From positions 1 to 29,403 of the forward strand of contig JAMCQI010000072.1 of NCBI GenBank assembly GCA_023381515.1: a stretch of 29,403 bases of DNA. Direction: 5' to 3'. This stretch comes from Chloroflexota bacterium (GTDB taxonomy: Bacteria; Chloroflexota; Anaerolineae; UBA4142). The notes beneath the pieces were generated by a model, which did no database searches, was not told the DNA's origin, and saw only the letters and a program-made list of their open reading frames with translations. Below are positions 7,773 through 15,865 of the stretch, piece after piece; position 1 is the first letter of the stretch; each line of letters opens with the position of its first letter. The translations under genes and the position numbers were made by a program.

Positions 7773-7967
7773 TCACATCTTGTGGTCCACCCGCGAATCT
7801 GTTGTGCGTACGACCACGGCATCAAGGCGCCGCGATCGCAGGTCTTCGTTAAAGAACCACGCCCAAGTGACTTGGAGGGTTCCAAATGTCGGACACGGCC
7901 GCTGGTACATCCATTGCGAGGCGTGGAAGAATTCGTGTGCCGCAGCGGGCACCAGTGCCTCCTCACG
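7773..7967 (-). pseudogene. Possible fragment of a zinc-metallopeptidase-like gene
   Basis: A minus-strand frame of about 64 codons without a start contains AAAHEFFHASQW, an HExxH zinc-peptidase-type motif (codons at 7923-7937). It continues through W-A-W-F-F-N-E-D to a stop at 7773-7775. It opens directly after a stop and has no visible start or ribosome site. It may be a decayed gene end or chance. The rest of 7589-7986 shows no other feature. Confidence 0.2.
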
Positions 7968-7986
7968 CTATCGCGCCGAAACTCAC

Positions 7987-8015
7987 TTGACAAAGCCTCA
8001 AGTCTAGTATATAAT
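7987..8015 (+). promoter_or_regulatory. Consensus sigma-70 promoter of the catabolic cluster
   Basis: TTGACA (7987-7992) and TATAAT (8010-8015), both perfect consensus, are separated by 17 bp. The predicted start near 8022 gives a leader of about 75 nt before the regulator's GTG. A promoter this strong usually needs a repressor, which fits the overlapping GTCTAG boxes. Confidence 0.9.
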
Positions 8016-8086
8016 TCTAGTGGTATAGTGTCTAGTCCAATTTATAATATAGAGTCTAGTCCAGTCTGGCCATTCTGTCTAGAAAA
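8002..8086 (+). promoter_or_regulatory. Array of five TCTAG boxes, likely GntR-type operators
   Basis: TCTAG occurs at 8003, 8016, 8031, 8055 and 8078. GTCTAGTCCA is repeated exactly at 8030-8039 and 8054-8063, and GTCTAGAAAA lies at 8077-8086. Most copies match the GntR-superfamily half GT-N-TA-N. The first two flank the -10 hexamer, and the rest lie between transcription start and the GTG. This suggests autorepression by the adjacent regulator. A second TATAAT at 8043-8048 lacks a good -35. Confidence 0.65.
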
Positions 8087-8096
8087 GCGGTAAAAA

Positions 8097-8846
8097 GTGA
8101 CTGAACTTCAATTTGAGCCAGCAACTTCTTCTAGGGCCTACGAAAATGTGACCTTCCAGATCGAACAGATGATTACCCAGGGAACCCTGCACGTAAGCGA
8201 CCGCCTGCCTAGCGAGCGTGAATTGTCTGACCAATTCAGTGTTAGTCGAGTCGTAATTCGCGAAGCCGTCCGCAATCTAGAGGCACGCGGAATTGTCGAA
8301 GTAAGGCACGGAAGTGGGACGTACGTTAAAAGCATCCCGAGCCCCACGCTTGCCCGCACGTTAACGCTGCTGCTCAGGTTGGAAGAATCTTCTCTTTTGG
8401 ACTTGTACGTGGTCCGACAGGCGCTGGAGCTCGTCGCCGCACCTGTGGCGGCCCTCAAAGCTACGCCCGAGGAAATCTCTGCGATGCGGAAATGCCATGA
8501 AGAAATGCTGGGCTTGTTCGAACAAGGATTGGCCTCAGAAGAGGCTTTCCTTGCCTTCAACACCAGAGATGAGGAATTCCACAACCTGATTTCGGAAGCC
8601 GCGCACAATCTGCCGCTCGCCACTTTGATGAATCCCATAATCCACCTGATCATGACAGGGCGTCTCGAAATCATACGACGGACTGGCGGCTTTCAGCGAT
8701 TCATCATGCGCAGCAAACGCGAGACAGTGCTCGACGAGCATTTCAACATTCTCGCGGCCATAACCAACCATGATCCCAAAGCGGCCGAACACTTTGTCTA
8801 TACGCATCTCCAGCGATCGTTGGCAACTTATCGAGACCTAGAGTAG
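8097..8846 (+). CDS. GntR-family transcriptional regulator, FadR subfamily
   Basis: A 249-residue DNA-binding regulator. Residues about 15-80 form the winged helix-turn-helix (RLPSERELSDQFSVSRVVIR, then LEARGIVEVRHGSGTYV). Residues about 95-245 form the helical FCD ligand-binding domain, with the Asp and His residues that usually hold a metal (DEEFHNL, HDPKAAEHF). The start is GTG; the family normally begins about 15 residues before the winged helix, which agrees. The Shine-Dalgarno is weak (only GGTAAAAA precedes). It is first in the cluster and probably represses it until the substrate or a pathway intermediate binds. FadR-subfamily regulators commonly sense sugar acids and other carboxylates. 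Confidence 0.92.
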   Translation: MTELQFEPATSSRAYENVTFQIEQMITQGTLHVSDRLPSERELSDQFSVSRVVIREAVRNLEARGIVEVRHGSGTYVKSIPSPTLARTLTLLLRLEESSLLDLYVVRQALELVAAPVAALKATPEEISAMRKCHEEMLGLFEQGLASEEAFLAFNTRDEEFHNLISEAAHNLPLATLMNPIIHLIMTGRLEIIRRTGGFQRFIMRSKRETVLDEHFNILAAITNHDPKAAEHFVYTHLQRSLATYRDLE

Positions 8847-8943
8847 GAACCTCAGCCGAGGACGAACAGCAGATGCGTGTTTGACGGGCCAGCAAGATCT
8901 CGTTGTCGATTTCGAACGTTTTGGATTCTTGTAGGGGGACGCG

Positions 8944-9744
8944 GTGCCGAGATACGATCTCGAGAACCAGGTCGCAATCGTGACAGGGGGAAGCCAGGGC
9001 ATGGGTCGTGCGATTTGCCAGCGCCTTGCCCGCGAGGGTGCGGCCGTGGCACTTGCCGACATCAACCTCGAGACCGGCCGTCAGGTCGCGACTGAAATCC
9101 AGGCCCAGGGAGGGCGCGCTCTTCTACTGCAAGTCGACGTCACGCAAAAGGACCAAGTCGACCGAATGGTGCGCGACACGGTCGATAGCTTTGGCCGGTT
9201 GGACATTCTGGTCAACAACGCCGGAGTGGCCGCAGTTGTCCCGGTGCTGGACATGAGCGAAAAGGTCTGGGACTTGCAGATGAACGTCAACGCCAAGGGT
9301 GTCTTGTTCTGCTCCCAGGCTGCCGCTCGCCAGATGATCCTGCAGGGCGGCGGCGGACGGATTATTACGATCGGCTCGAGCGCCGGCAAGATTCCGTCCG
9401 GCAAAGATACCCCGCTCGCCGGTTATGTCGCAAGCAAGCACGCTGCAGTTGGATTGACAAAGCAAATAGCCTTGGAGCTCGCCCGGTACAACATTCTAGT
9501 GAACTGCGTCTTTCCAGGGATCGTGGATACCGACATGTTGGCCATGATCCACGGCGAGATCGCGAAACTCGAAGGCTTGCCGGCGGCTCACGTGCGATCG
9601 CGCGCCGAGGCAACCATTCCTTTGGGCCATTTCCAGTCGCCGCAGAAGGTAGCTGACATGGTCGCCTTCCTCTGTTCCAGCGATGCCGACTATTCGACCG
9701 GTTCGGTCTTTGACGTGACGGGCGGCGCATTCCCTTACTACTAG
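8944..9744 (+). CDS. Short-chain dehydrogenase/reductase (SDR 1)
   Basis: A 266-residue classical SDR that oxidises or reduces a hydroxyl/carbonyl group. It has a cofactor loop TGGSQGMG (14-21), an Asp at the end of the second strand (Asp39, favouring NAD), NNAG (91-94), catalytic Ser145/146, Tyr161 and Lys165 (YVASK), and the C-terminal P-G-I-V-D-T turn. The start is GTG with AGGGGGA just upstream. About seven extra residues (around 150-160) precede the catalytic Tyr compared with common SDRs. Being the first enzyme after the regulator, it likely acts on the imported polyol/sugar or a derivative; the exact substrate is unknown. Confidence 0.88.
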   Translation: MPRYDLENQVAIVTGGSQGMGRAICQRLAREGAAVALADINLETGRQVATEIQAQGGRALLLQVDVTQKDQVDRMVRDTVDSFGRLDILVNNAGVAAVVPVLDMSEKVWDLQMNVNAKGVLFCSQAAARQMILQGGGGRIITIGSSAGKIPSGKDTPLAGYVASKHAAVGLTKQIALELARYNILVNCVFPGIVDTDMLAMIHGEIAKLEGLPAAHVRSRAEATIPLGHFQSPQKVADMVAFLCSSDADYSTGSVFDVTGGAFPYY

Positions 9745-9930
9745 CTGGTCTGGCTATGCCTCTGGTACTCGATTGCCGATCAGACGGACATTCAAGTACC
9801 AACGCGATCGTCCGGAATCCCTGGCGAGGGACAAGGACCGATTCGATCGAGTCAGCTTCGTTGTAAGTCATGCCGTTTGTCATGGCTTGACTCAATGCCA
9901 ACTACGCTGCGAGAGACGGGCAACTAGACT

Positions 9931-10782
9931 GTGAGTGAAGCCGACAAGAGTCAGCTGATACATCAATTGGAACACACCGCCGCCTGCGTGCGCCGTGACA
10001 TTCTCATAACGGTTCACGGCGTCGGCGGAGGGCACGTCGGCGGCCCTTTGTCCGCGGCCGACCTCCTTACCGCCCTCTACTTCCACTCCATGCGCATCGA
10101 CCCGGCTCGGCCGGAATGGCCTGACCGTGACCGGTTTATTCTCTCCAAGGGTCACTCTTGTCTTGCCCTCTATGCCGTACTGGCCGAGCGCGGTTATTTT
10201 CCCCGAGAAGAACTCGCAACGTTCGACGCGGTCAACTCACGCCTTCAGGGACACCCGGACATGACCGTAACGCCGGGCATAGATATGTCCTCCGGCTCGC
10301 TGGGTCAAGGGCTGTCGGCAGGAATTGGGATGGCTCTTGGCGCACGGCTGCTTGGCAAGCCCTCTCGTACGTTCGTCATGCTGGGCGACGGCGAGTGTCA
10401 GGAGGGACAGGTCTGGGAGGCGGCTTTTGTTGCTTCCCGGTACAAGCTGGACAACCTGACTGCGATTCTTGATTGGAATTCTTTGCAGCAGTACGGCTGG
10501 CGCGCTTCAGGCGGCGACGATCAAGTTCGCCAACCGCCGGATGAGCATCCTATTCCCAAATGGAAGGCGTTTGGTTGGCATACCATCGAGCTTGATGGGC
10601 ACGATATGCAGCAAATTGTGCTCTCACTCGAGCAAGCCCAAGCTGTTGTAGGTAAGCCCTCGATACTCATAGCGCGCACGGTGAAAGGCAAGGGAGTGTC
10701 CTTCATGCAAGGCAACTACCTCTGGCATTCCCGGCCCATCACCGACGTTGAGTTGTCATCAGCGCTGGCGGAGCTAAGCTAG
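9931..10782 (+). CDS. Transketolase, N-terminal (TPP-binding) subunit
   Basis: The 283-residue N-terminal half of a split transketolase. It has the conserved His35 in GGHVGGP, SKGH (72-75), and the thiamine diphosphate motif beginning at GDG (152-154) and ending at Asn in AILDWN. One-polypeptide transketolases have over 600 residues; here the pyrimidine-binding half is the next gene, 6 nt away, so the two form one enzyme. Transketolase moves a two-carbon ketol unit between a ketose and an aldose. In catabolic clusters such split forms act on unusual ketoses (for example apulose phosphate). The start is GTG with a weak ribosome site, after a 186-bp gap that shows no other clear feature. Confidence 0.93.
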   Translation: MSEADKSQLIHQLEHTAACVRRDILITVHGVGGGHVGGPLSAADLLTALYFHSMRIDPARPEWPDRDRFILSKGHSCLALYAVLAERGYFPREELATFDAVNSRLQGHPDMTVTPGIDMSSGSLGQGLSAGIGMALGARLLGKPSRTFVMLGDGECQEGQVWEAAFVASRYKLDNLTAILDWNSLQQYGWRASGGDDQVRQPPDEHPIPKWKAFGWHTIELDGHDMQQIVLSLEQAQAVVGKPSILIARTVKGKGVSFMQGNYLWHSRPITDVELSSALAELS

Positions 10783-10788
10783 GCTTTC

Positions 10789-11808
10789 ATGTTGAACCAT
10801 CAATTGGTGACAAATCCAGACAAGCGTCACGGAATCGCAGGGTGCACGCCAACTGGTGAGCAGTTGGCCACACGCGTTGCCTTTGGCAATGCCCTGGTGG
10901 AGCTGGGATGTCGAAACGACAAGATCGTGGTGCTGGACGGCGATCTCGCCAATTCGACTCTCGTCGATATGTTCGCCAATTCTCACCCAGAGCGCTTTTT
11001 TCGATCGAGCATCGCCGAGCAGAATATGATGGGCGTCGCGGCCGGGCTGGCGGCGCTAGGCTTCATTCCTTTCGTCTCCACTTTCGCCGCCTTCGCGACC
11101 TCACGCGATTTGGACCAAGTGCGCGTCGTCGTCGCTCAGCCAAAGCTCAACGTCAAGATCTGCGGCGCGTACAGTGGCATCTTGACCGGTCGAACGGGCA
11201 AAACGCATCAGTCGATAGATGATCTCGCGGTCTTCCGCGCCATGCCCAACATGATCGTTCTCGCTCCGGGCGATGCAGTGGAAACTCGACAGGCGGTTTC
11301 TGCTGCCGCCGAACACTCGGGACCCGTGTACTTTCGCCTGACTCGCGACCCAAGCCCGATCATCTTCGCCGAGGGCTATCGGTTCGAGATCGGTCGCGGT
11401 GTCGTCTTACGTGATGGGCCCGACGTAGCCCTCGTCAGCACGGGCGTCCAGACAGCTCTCGTCTTGCAAGCAGCTGAGCATCTCGCCGCCGAAGGCATTC
11501 AGGCTTACCTTCTTCATCTGCCGACGATCAAGCCGCTTGACGAGGGCGCCGTTGTCCAAGCGGCACGGCACGCCGGCTGCGTCGTGACGATCGAGGAACA
11601 CACGATCATCGGCGGCCTGGGCGGTGCGGTGGCGGAGACACTGTCCGAGCAGTTCCCGACTCTCCTGCAGCGGATCGGACTCGTGGATGAGTTTAGTGAA
11701 TCCGCTCCCAACGAGGCACTGCTCGAAAAACACGGATTGACCCCCCGCCAGATTGCGGCCGCAGCCAAGAGGTTGATCGATCGAAAGGAGCGCCTCTTGC
11801 ACCCCTAG
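10789..11808 (+). CDS. Transketolase, C-terminal (pyrimidine-binding) subunit
   Basis: The 339-residue partner of the preceding gene. It contains the catalytic Glu77 (SIAEQNMMG) that activates thiamine diphosphate, the THQSIDD loop with the substrate-binding His, and the transketolase C-terminal domain from about residue 205. The position that is Arg in phosphate-using transketolases (Ser-Thr-Arg-Thr in split archaeal forms) reads S-T-L-V-D here, with no Arg or Lys at residues 56-61. The Arg of LTRDPSP is kept. This suggests a donor that is not a normal sugar phosphate; the inference rests on alignment by eye. There is no sugar kinase in the window, which agrees. Confidence 0.93.
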   Translation: MLNHQLVTNPDKRHGIAGCTPTGEQLATRVAFGNALVELGCRNDKIVVLDGDLANSTLVDMFANSHPERFFRSSIAEQNMMGVAAGLAALGFIPFVSTFAAFATSRDLDQVRVVVAQPKLNVKICGAYSGILTGRTGKTHQSIDDLAVFRAMPNMIVLAPGDAVETRQAVSAAAEHSGPVYFRLTRDPSPIIFAEGYRFEIGRGVVLRDGPDVALVSTGVQTALVLQAAEHLAAEGIQAYLLHLPTIKPLDEGAVVQAARHAGCVVTIEEHTIIGGLGGAVAETLSEQFPTLLQRIGLVDEFSESAPNEALLEKHGLTPRQIAAAAKRLIDRKERLLHP

Positions 11809-11893
11809 ATCTCGTTTGACTGGATTGTTTTCCGATTCTGTTGCGCGTCATGAGCCGAAGAGGCTCCGCTCAGCAATTTGCTCAGAATTCTTC

Positions 11894-11900
11894 AAGGAGG
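11894..11900 (+). promoter_or_regulatory. Strong Shine-Dalgarno fixing the first cupin start
   Basis: AAGGAGG lies 9 nt before the ATG at 11910. This decides against the longer frame starting at 11841, whose extra residues are low-complexity. Confidence 0.85.
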
Positions 11901-11909
11901 AGTTCTCCA

Positions 11910-12341
11910 ATGGCAGCCCAACAAAAGTACGTCTTCAAGTTGCCCGACGTGCCATTTATCGAGTCTCCGGATGGCGCGATGCGTGACAGCGTGATGGTCA
12001 CCGAGCAAACCTGCGGGTCAAAGCAGTTCACGGCGGGATTGTTCTTTGTTCGCCCCGGCGCTCACGGCCATCCCGATACCCATGTGGGTATCGAGGAGCT
12101 TTTCTACATCATCCAGGGACAGGCCAACATCATGATGGATGACGAGCCCGTTCACGTCAAAGCCGGCGACGTCGTCTTTGTCCCTGCCGGAGTCAAGCAT
12201 CAGGTCTTTAACACCGGCGACGTTCCTTACTGCGCCTACTGGGCAATCGGCGCCAAGTGGAACAGCTTGCCGGACATCCAGCGCGAGCTCGGCAAGTGGA
12301 ACAAGATCAAACCGGACAGCGACTGGGGCACCCCAACGTAG
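11910..12341 (+). CDS. Cupin-domain protein (copy 1)
   Basis: A 143-residue single-domain cupin. Motif 1 holds the metal ligands in GHPDTHVGIEELFYIIQG (two His and a Glu). Motif 2 is GDVVFVPAGVKHQVFN with the third His. Such small beta-barrels bind a metal and act as sugar isomerases, epimerases or dioxygenases, or as ligand sensors. A clear paralogue lies at 27536-27961: by hand about 80 of 141 aligned residues are identical without a gap. Both carry an unusual aromatic C-terminal tail (AKWNSLPDIQRELGKW here). The role in this pathway is unknown, but two copies suggest a substrate-specific step such as isomerisation or mutarotation. Confidence 0.88.
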   Translation: MAAQQKYVFKLPDVPFIESPDGAMRDSVMVTEQTCGSKQFTAGLFFVRPGAHGHPDTHVGIEELFYIIQGQANIMMDDEPVHVKAGDVVFVPAGVKHQVFNTGDVPYCAYWAIGAKWNSLPDIQRELGKWNKIKPDSDWGTPT

Positions 12342-12381
12342 ACGTTGTAGCCGCAAAGGATGCGGAAGGAATTCCCGAGCC

Positions 12382-12777
12382 ATGTATCAAATCCTAGCAA
12401 CTCATGTCGCCGTCGATGTCGCCAACCTGGATGAGTTCAAGAATTACTTTGACCAATGTGGCTTCAGGAAGCTCAGGGAGGTGAAAAGACCCGGGTTGAC
12501 GGTCTCGTGGTATCCCGGCCTGGAGCTTTGCCAAGCCGCTGCCGATGCAAAACCCGGCGTCGTGAAGCACGTTGCCTGGCAGGTAGATGACATCGACCAG
12601 GCGGTAAGGGCGCTTCGCCAAGCGGGCGTCGCTGTTGAGGGTGATGAGCCGAGTCGGATCGACGTGAGCGTGTTGGACACAGCGGAGGTCGTTCGCTACA
12701 TCTTTTTCACAACGCCGGTGGGATTGCGCGGGGAGCTGTACCAGGTTAGCCCGCCGGAGACAGGCCGAAAGAGTTGA
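12382..12777 (+). CDS. VOC-superfamily (glyoxalase/epimerase-like) protein
   Basis: A 131-residue protein with the paired beta-alpha-beta-beta-beta pattern of the vicinal-oxygen-chelate superfamily. The first module begins ATHVAVDVANLDEF, the second HVAWQVDDIDQAVRALRQAG, and it ends YIFFTTPVGLRGELYQV, the family-type C-terminal metal-ligand Glu region. A His in each module (HVAV, HVAW) and the final Glu could bind a metal as in glyoxalase I or methylmalonyl-CoA epimerase. The start is the ATG at 12382; an upstream open frame is out-of-register sequence of the cupin gene. The substrate is unknown; it is probably an isomerase or lyase of this pathway. Confidence 0.82.
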   Translation: MYQILATHVAVDVANLDEFKNYFDQCGFRKLREVKRPGLTVSWYPGLELCQAAADAKPGVVKHVAWQVDDIDQAVRALRQAGVAVEGDEPSRIDVSVLDTAEVVRYIFFTTPVGLRGELYQVSPPETGRKS

Positions 12778-12814
12778 GCGGCGAAAGTTCAGATTGGGGG
12801 AACATCCGACAAGA

Positions 12815-13957
12815 ATGAATTATCGTGAGTTGTTCCGTGAGATCATGTTCTACGGCAAATTCGATCGAGTGCCGGTTTGGCACACCGGCGAATGGCCCGA
12901 AACGGCAGAGGAGTGGACCCGACAAGGCTTGCCGATAGATGCGGACCGCCGTCAAGCCTTCGATGCCGTCGGTTTCCCGTGGACAGTTCCTACCGACCTG
13001 CGTATCGCATTCGGCCGGGATCGAGTCGGTTCAAAAGAGACCGGTTACAATAAGGATGTTGGCTTGCGGGCCTATAGCATGCTATACCCGCCCTTCTCGG
13101 AGCAAGTATTCGAGGAGACCGACGAATTCCGGGTCGTCCGTCAGAATGACGGCGTCATTGCCAAAGAGTGGAAGGGTCGGTCCAGCATACCGCACTTTAT
13201 CGACTATACCTTCAAGACGAGTTCCACCTGGAGCGAATACGAGAAACGATTGCAGCCTCATCCCGATCGCATTCCAGTTGACCTGGACGCGATTCTTCAG
13301 CAGATGCGCGATCGCGACGAGCCGATTCGAGTGCGCACCGGCAGCCTGGTCGGGGTGATTCGAAACTGGATGGGCGTAGAGAATTTCTCCTATCTCCAGT
13401 ATGACGATCCGGACCTGATAGGCGAGATCGTGGATACCATCTCGAATCTGGTCTGTTGGGAGTTGGATCAGATCTTGCCCAAGGTCGATGTGGACCTGGG
13501 TTGGTTCTGGGAAGATATCAGCAGCAAGTCCGGCCCATTCGTTAGCCCCAAGATATTCCGGAAATACGTCGTCCCCGGTTACCAAAAGATATCGAGCAAA
13601 CTGCAGCAGCATGGCGCAAGACTGCTCGCAGTCGATTGCGATGGGATCCTCGATCCGCTCATACCCGGTTGGCTCGAGGGCGGCGTGAACGTGCTCTATC
13701 CCGTCGAAGTCGGCACGTGGCAGGCGGATGCGATGGACCTTCGCAAGCGATTCGGGCGCGAGCTCCGTTTGATCGGCGGCGTCGACAAGCGCGAGCTGGT
13801 CAAAGGCCACGCGGCGATCGATGCGGAAATCGCGCGGCGTGTTCCGTTGATCCGCGAAGGGGGTTACATACCGGCCACAGACCACGAAGTCATTCCCGGT
13901 ACGCCGTTGGATGATTACCGGTACTATCTCGAAAAGATTCGCGCCTTGAGGTTCTAG
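12815..13957 (+). CDS. Uroporphyrinogen decarboxylase (URO-D) family protein, candidate corrinoid methyltransferase
   Basis: A 380-residue TIM-barrel protein of the URO-D/MtaA superfamily. It lacks the surroundings of heme synthesis and sits in a catabolic cluster, so a methyltransferase role is more likely than decarboxylation. Visible signs are WPETAEEWTRQGLP, DPDLIGEIVDTI, WEDISSKSGPFVSPKIF, and LLAVDCDGILDPLIP with Cys275. The C-terminal ATDHEVIPGTP has His357, a possible zinc ligand or substrate contact. It is about as long as MtaA/MtbA proteins. With the corrinoid protein at 24142 it could be the substrate-side methyltransferase. The ATG at 12815 is chosen because the frame's earlier start is a TTG within a G-run. 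Confidence 0.82.
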   Translation: MNYRELFREIMFYGKFDRVPVWHTGEWPETAEEWTRQGLPIDADRRQAFDAVGFPWTVPTDLRIAFGRDRVGSKETGYNKDVGLRAYSMLYPPFSEQVFEETDEFRVVRQNDGVIAKEWKGRSSIPHFIDYTFKTSSTWSEYEKRLQPHPDRIPVDLDAILQQMRDRDEPIRVRTGSLVGVIRNWMGVENFSYLQYDDPDLIGEIVDTISNLVCWELDQILPKVDVDLGWFWEDISSKSGPFVSPKIFRKYVVPGYQKISSKLQQHGARLLAVDCDGILDPLIPGWLEGGVNVLYPVEVGTWQADAMDLRKRFGRELRLIGGVDKRELVKGHAAIDAEIARRVPLIREGGYIPATDHEVIPGTPLDDYRYYLEKIRALRF

Positions 13958-14012
13958 CGAGTGAAACAAGTCGCCCGAATGGCGAAGGTAGGGCGATTGA
14001 TGAGGAGCAACC

Positions 14013-15059
14013 GTGATAGTCAAGACTGCAGATGAGCTTCATGATGTGGTAAAGCGGTTGTTGGTGGCCGCCGGCGCCAGTGAGCGAAACGCCGACGGGG
14101 TGGCAGAGCATTTGGTCCTGGCCAATCTCAGCGGGGTGGACACCCACGGAGTGTGGCACGTACCCGGCTACGTTGAGGCAATGAAATCGGGCGAGCTTGC
14201 GGCTACCGCCTGGCCCGAGGTCCTCAAGGAGACGCCGAACAGCGCCCTCGTTTCGGGAAATTGGACATTCGGCCAGGTAGCCGCCAAGTTCGCGATGCAA
14301 TTGGCGATAAAGAAGGCCGCCGACCAGCGCATGGCAGTGGTCGGTCTCGTCCAAGCACACCATGTCGGCCGGCTGGGCCACTTTGTCGAGATGGCCGCCG
14401 GGCAGCAAATGGTCTCTATGGTGTGGGCCGGGGGCTATTCCGAAGAGGCGCCCGCGGCTGTTCCCTTCGGCGGCCGGCAGCGCGTGTTGCATACCAATCC
14501 GATTTCACTTGGGTTGCCGGCCGGCGGCGAGACGCCGATGATGTTCGACTTTGCGACGACCTCCGTGTCCGGCGTCAAGGTAGTCAACGCGCAGCGCCGG
14601 CATGAACAGGTGCCCCCAGGCTGCATCGTCGACAAGGATGGAAATCCCACTACGAATCCCGATGACTTTTTTTCGGGAGGAGCGCACGTGGCCTTCGGCG
14701 GTCACAAGGGCTATGCTTTAATGATGGCCGCGGAGTTCCTGGGACGCATCTTTGTGGGGGCGGATAACTACGTCGAAGCAAATCGCGCCGGCCCCGTTCT
14801 TCGGCACCAGGGAGTCACGCTGGTTGTATTCCGAGCCGATCTCTTTCAACCTTTTGCCGAATATGCAAAGAGCGCCGACGAGATGGAGCGGCGGGTTAGG
14901 GCGGTACCGCCGGCGCCCGGGTACAAAGAGGTTCTCGTCCCCGGCGACCCGGAGGCTCGCACCCGTGCTGCGCGCCGGCGTGATGGTATCCCCATTGCCG
15001 ACGATGTTTGGCAGTCGCTGAAGGACCTTGGGGCGTCCCTCGGCGTGCAAAACATCTGA
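14013..15059 (+). CDS. Malate/L-lactate/sugar-acid dehydrogenase, Ldh2 (YiaK/MdhII) family, copy 1
   Basis: A 348-residue NAD(P)-dependent oxidoreductase that interconverts 2-keto and 2-hydroxy acids. Family marks are LSGVDTHGVWHVPGY (DTHG at 43-46), the catalytic His region QAHHVGRLGHF, HTNPISLGLPAG, the substrate loop DKDGNPTTNP, and HKGYALMM. The Ldh2 family includes malate, ureidoglycolate, 2,3-diketogulonate and sulfolactate enzymes, so the substrate is open. The GTG start follows GAGGAG closely. A second, diverged member lies at 20280-21311; presumably the two handle different hydroxy acids of one pathway. Confidence 0.92.
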   Translation: MIVKTADELHDVVKRLLVAAGASERNADGVAEHLVLANLSGVDTHGVWHVPGYVEAMKSGELAATAWPEVLKETPNSALVSGNWTFGQVAAKFAMQLAIKKAADQRMAVVGLVQAHHVGRLGHFVEMAAGQQMVSMVWAGGYSEEAPAAVPFGGRQRVLHTNPISLGLPAGGETPMMFDFATTSVSGVKVVNAQRRHEQVPPGCIVDKDGNPTTNPDDFFSGGAHVAFGGHKGYALMMAAEFLGRIFVGADNYVEANRAGPVLRHQGVTLVVFRADLFQPFAEYAKSADEMERRVRAVPPAPGYKEVLVPGDPEARTRAARRRDGIPIADDVWQSLKDLGASLGVQNI

Positions 15060-15128
15060 TGAGGACTGACCGCGCGGGCCACCTGTAGGCGGAAATCTAT
15101 CATCGGTTCGCGTGTGAGGGAACATCTT

Positions 15129-15818
15129 ATGACCAAATCCGTATCGGCCCAAGTACTGGACGCGCTGCGCGAGTTTGACAGCCCTACCATCTCGAATGCC
15201 ATTGAGCATTTCAAAGTGCGTGACCCTGTCACCGGATATGCCTCCCTGGAGTTGCGGTGCCAGTTTCCCGAGCTCAAGCCAATGGTTGGCTATGCCGTGA
15301 CCTGTACCGCGGACACCACGACCGCGGGAGACCACCGGCCGATGCGAGTGCACGATCTGCTGGATGCCGTTCAGGCTTCGCCGAAACCGGCCGTCGTCGT
15401 CGTCAAGCACGTTGGCCCCGATCGCTTGCGTACCGCGTTTGTGGGAGACATGATCTGCACCGCACTTCAAAAGCTCGGAGCAGTCGGTGTGGTGACCGAC
15501 GGTGGCAACCGCGACGCGAGCGGCATTCGACGCCGCGCGCCCGGTTTTCAGCTCTTTGCTCCCGGCTGGGTTGTCTCGCATGGCTACGGTGTCTACATGG
15601 ATTTCAACGTCACGGTTTCGGTCTGCGGTCTGACCATACAGCCGGGTGACTTACTCCACGGCGATGAGAGCGGATTGCTCACGATTCCGCTTGACATTGC
15701 CGAACCCGCGGTGGTGCAAGCCACTGCCGTTCGTGAGGCAGAAGCAGAGTACTTTGAGTACCTGCAGAGTAGCTCTTTCACTTACGAAGGCCTAAAGAGC
15801 CGCATAGGGCGTCACTAG
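15129..15818 (+). CDS. RraA-family protein (aldolase/decarboxylase-like)
   Basis: A 229-residue protein of the RraA/4-hydroxy-4-methyl-2-oxoglutarate aldolase-like family. Signs are SPTISNAIE near the N-terminus, the central GAVGVVTDGGNRDASGIR (Gly-rich, with the D-G-x-x-R-D substrate/metal motif), and QPGDLLHGDESGLLTIP near the end. Members cleave or decarboxylate 2-keto acids with a divalent metal; RraA proper binds RNase E. In a catabolic cluster the enzymatic role is more likely, for example cleaving a branched or oxidised sugar-acid intermediate. The ATG at 15129 is preferred over a GTG five codons earlier because GAGGG lies 8 nt before it. Confidence 0.85.
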   Translation: MTKSVSAQVLDALREFDSPTISNAIEHFKVRDPVTGYASLELRCQFPELKPMVGYAVTCTADTTTAGDHRPMRVHDLLDAVQASPKPAVVVVKHVGPDRLRTAFVGDMICTALQKLGAVGVVTDGGNRDASGIRRRAPGFQLFAPGWVVSHGYGVYMDFNVTVSVCGLTIQPGDLLHGDESGLLTIPLDIAEPAVVQATAVREAEAEYFEYLQSSSFTYEGLKSRIGRH

Positions 15819-15865
15819 GCACCCAGTTCTGTATGGCTGATTGATTCCTTGCAAGGTCGAGCGAG

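Noticed and set aside
12139..12381. Upstream extension of the VOC gene
   Set aside because: It is an out-of-register reading of the cupin gene (Ser/Thr/Pro-rich); the VOC fold begins at 12382.
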